From positions 1-5,514 of the forward strand of contig JAIRSQ010000134.1 of assembly GCA_031255395.1 (NCBI GenBank): DNA of 5,514 nt, written 5' to 3'. The notes beneath the pieces are model-generated. The model was not told the DNA's origin, did no database searches, and worked only from the letters and a program-made list of their open reading frames with translations. Source of the stretch: Spirochaetaceae bacterium (GTDB taxonomy: Bacteria; Spirochaetota; Spirochaetia; Treponematales; Breznakiellaceae). The position numbers and the translations under genes were made by a program. Of the stretch, positions 4,618 to 5,514 are shown piece by piece (within the stretch, counting starts at the first letter, position 1; each line of letters opens with the position of its first letter).

Positions 4618-5514
4618 ATTGAACGAACAGAACATTCTGGCCGCTGCGGAGACGCTTAAAGCCGGGAAACTGGTCGCGTTCCCGACCGAGACTGTGTACG
4701 GGCTTGGCTGCGACGCCTTCAATACGGCAGCTCTGGCCAAGGTATTCGAAGCAAAAAAGCGCCCGCGCTTCGATCCGCTAATCATACACATCGCATCGCT
4801 TGACACGCTGGAAAAACTTGTCGATTTTAGCCGGTTAGCGGCGGACGGACGGCATATGCTTGAAGTTCTGTCCCGCTCCCTGTGGCCCGGGCCGCTTACC
4901 CTAGTCATGCCGAAACTTAAAACGGTGCCGGATCTTGCTACGGCGGGGCTTGAAACGGCCGCCGTGCGTTTTCCCGCGCACGAAGGCGCTTGCCGGCTGA
5001 TAGCGGAAGCGACCGGCGCCATAGCGGCGCCCAGCGCAAACCCGTTTGGATACCTAAGCCCGACCCGCGCCGAACACGTTAGGGAGCGACTTGGCGGCGC
5101 GGTTGATATAATCCTTGACGGCGGTCCGGCGGACATAGGCGTGGAATCGACGGTGCTGGACATATCCGGCGCGACCCCGCGGGTACTGCGTCCCGGCGGC
5201 GTGCCGCGTGAAACGATAGAGACGCTCGTCGGCCCGCTTGCCGCAGCGGGCGGCAAGCGGGAGACAAACGGCACTGCCCCTTCCCCGGGCTTGCAGAAGA
5301 GCCACTACGCTACCCGAAAAAAGCTATTCCTGTACGCGGCGGACAGTATGCGCCGCCTTTCATTTTTCGTTGCGGACGCCTATCTTTTTTTTGACAAACA
5401 ATCTTTTAAAGCCTTTGCGGAGCGCAACGGACTTTGCGGCGCGGACTGCGAACGCGTTTTTACGCTTAGCGAGGAAGGCGACGCTAACGAAGCCGCCGCC
5501 CGCCTGTTTGACGC
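4604..5514 (+). CDS. tsaC: L-threonylcarbamoyladenylate synthase, Sua5 type (partial, runs off right edge)
   Basis: Makes threonylcarbamoyl-AMP from threonine, bicarbonate and ATP, the first step of t6A formation at position 37 of ANN-decoding tRNAs; the TsaB/TsaD/TsaE proteins then transfer it. The frame is open for 303 codons to the window end. The YrdC domain fills about residues 5-205: FPTETVYGLG (26-35), the KxR motif at K51/R53 (AKKRPRFDPL), WPGPLTLV (94-101), APSAN with S144 and N146 (142-146), and GVESTV (179-184). SPG (227-229) and HY (234-235) mark the linker typical of the longer Sua5 form, followed by a Sua5 C-terminal domain ending near EAAARLF. The family's usual length suggests only a few tens of residues are missing. 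The sua5/ywlC form is thus more likely than the short E. coli TsaC form. ATG4604 lies inside the preceding gene (14-base overlap, different frame) with only a weak GGCGG upstream, suggesting coupled translation. GC is clearly higher than in parC. Confidence 0.93.
   Translation, partial: MRYLELNEQNILAAAETLKAGKLVAFPTETVYGLGCDAFNTAALAKVFEAKKRPRFDPLIIHIASLDTLEKLVDFSRLAADGRHMLEVLSRSLWPGPLTLVMPKLKTVPDLATAGLETAAVRFPAHEGACRLIAEATGAIAAPSANPFGYLSPTRAEHVRERLGGAVDIILDGGPADIGVESTVLDISGATPRVLRPGGVPRETIETLVGPLAAAGGKRETNGTAPSPGLQKSHYATRKKLFLYAADSMRRLSFFVADAYLFFDKQSFKAFAERNGLCGADCERVFTLSEEGDANEAAARLFD

Noticed and set aside
4609..5274. Long minus-strand open frame opposite tsaC
   Set aside because: The forward frame encodes clear Sua5 motifs, while the reverse peptide is Ser/Ala/Arg-rich with no recognisable domain.
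1..5514. Search for CRISPR repeats, tRNA or rRNA genes, insertion sequences and phage or defence genes
   Set aside because: No regularly spaced repeats, no tRNA-like folds and no transposase, integrase or defence motifs were seen. All major open frames are explained by housekeeping families.

Overview
The window looks like ordinary bacterial chromosome. It is densely coded on the + strand only and is moderately GC-rich outside one gene. Triose-phosphate isomerase reads much like treponemal TpiA as I remember it, and the unusual ClpP, the DUF3842 protein and the short ParC all fit a treponeme-like spirochaete. That placement is inferred from protein wording alone, with no search run.

Layout: bases 1-60 hold no gene I can assign. 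Bases 61-99 form a strong intrinsic terminator for whatever lies upstream, and an almost consensus sigma-70-type promoter is built into the same bases. Its predicted start point falls on the A of the clpP ATG, so clpP (104-706) may be made from a leaderless mRNA. A DUF3842 protein (720-1154) follows 13 bases later and probably shares that transcript. A 118-base gap with two hairpins, the second a terminator, separates this pair from tpiA (1273-2022), which has a strong ribosome binding site. An 88-base gap with a bulged stem-loop and a 14-base GC-rich palindrome leads to parC (2111-4033), which has no visible Shine-Dalgarno sequence. parC overlaps an iron-sulfur-flavoprotein-like gene by 4 bases (ATGA). 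That gene overlaps a Sua5-type threonylcarbamoyl-AMP synthase gene by 14 bases, and this last gene runs off the right edge.

The genes are housekeeping: proteolysis (ClpP), glycolysis (TpiA), chromosome decatenation (ParC), a redox flavoprotein, and the first step of the tRNA t6A37 modification (TsaC/Sua5). They form probable transcription units (clpP-DUF3842; tpiA with or without parC; parC-flavoprotein-tsaC) rather than one pathway. I see no mobile element, CRISPR array, tRNA, rRNA or new defence-type system. The items most worth a second look are the fused terminator/promoter with a leaderless clpP start, the ClpP that lacks the usual N-terminal axial-loop sequence, the conserved unknown protein paired with it, and the structured gap before a parC without a Shine-Dalgarno sequence.
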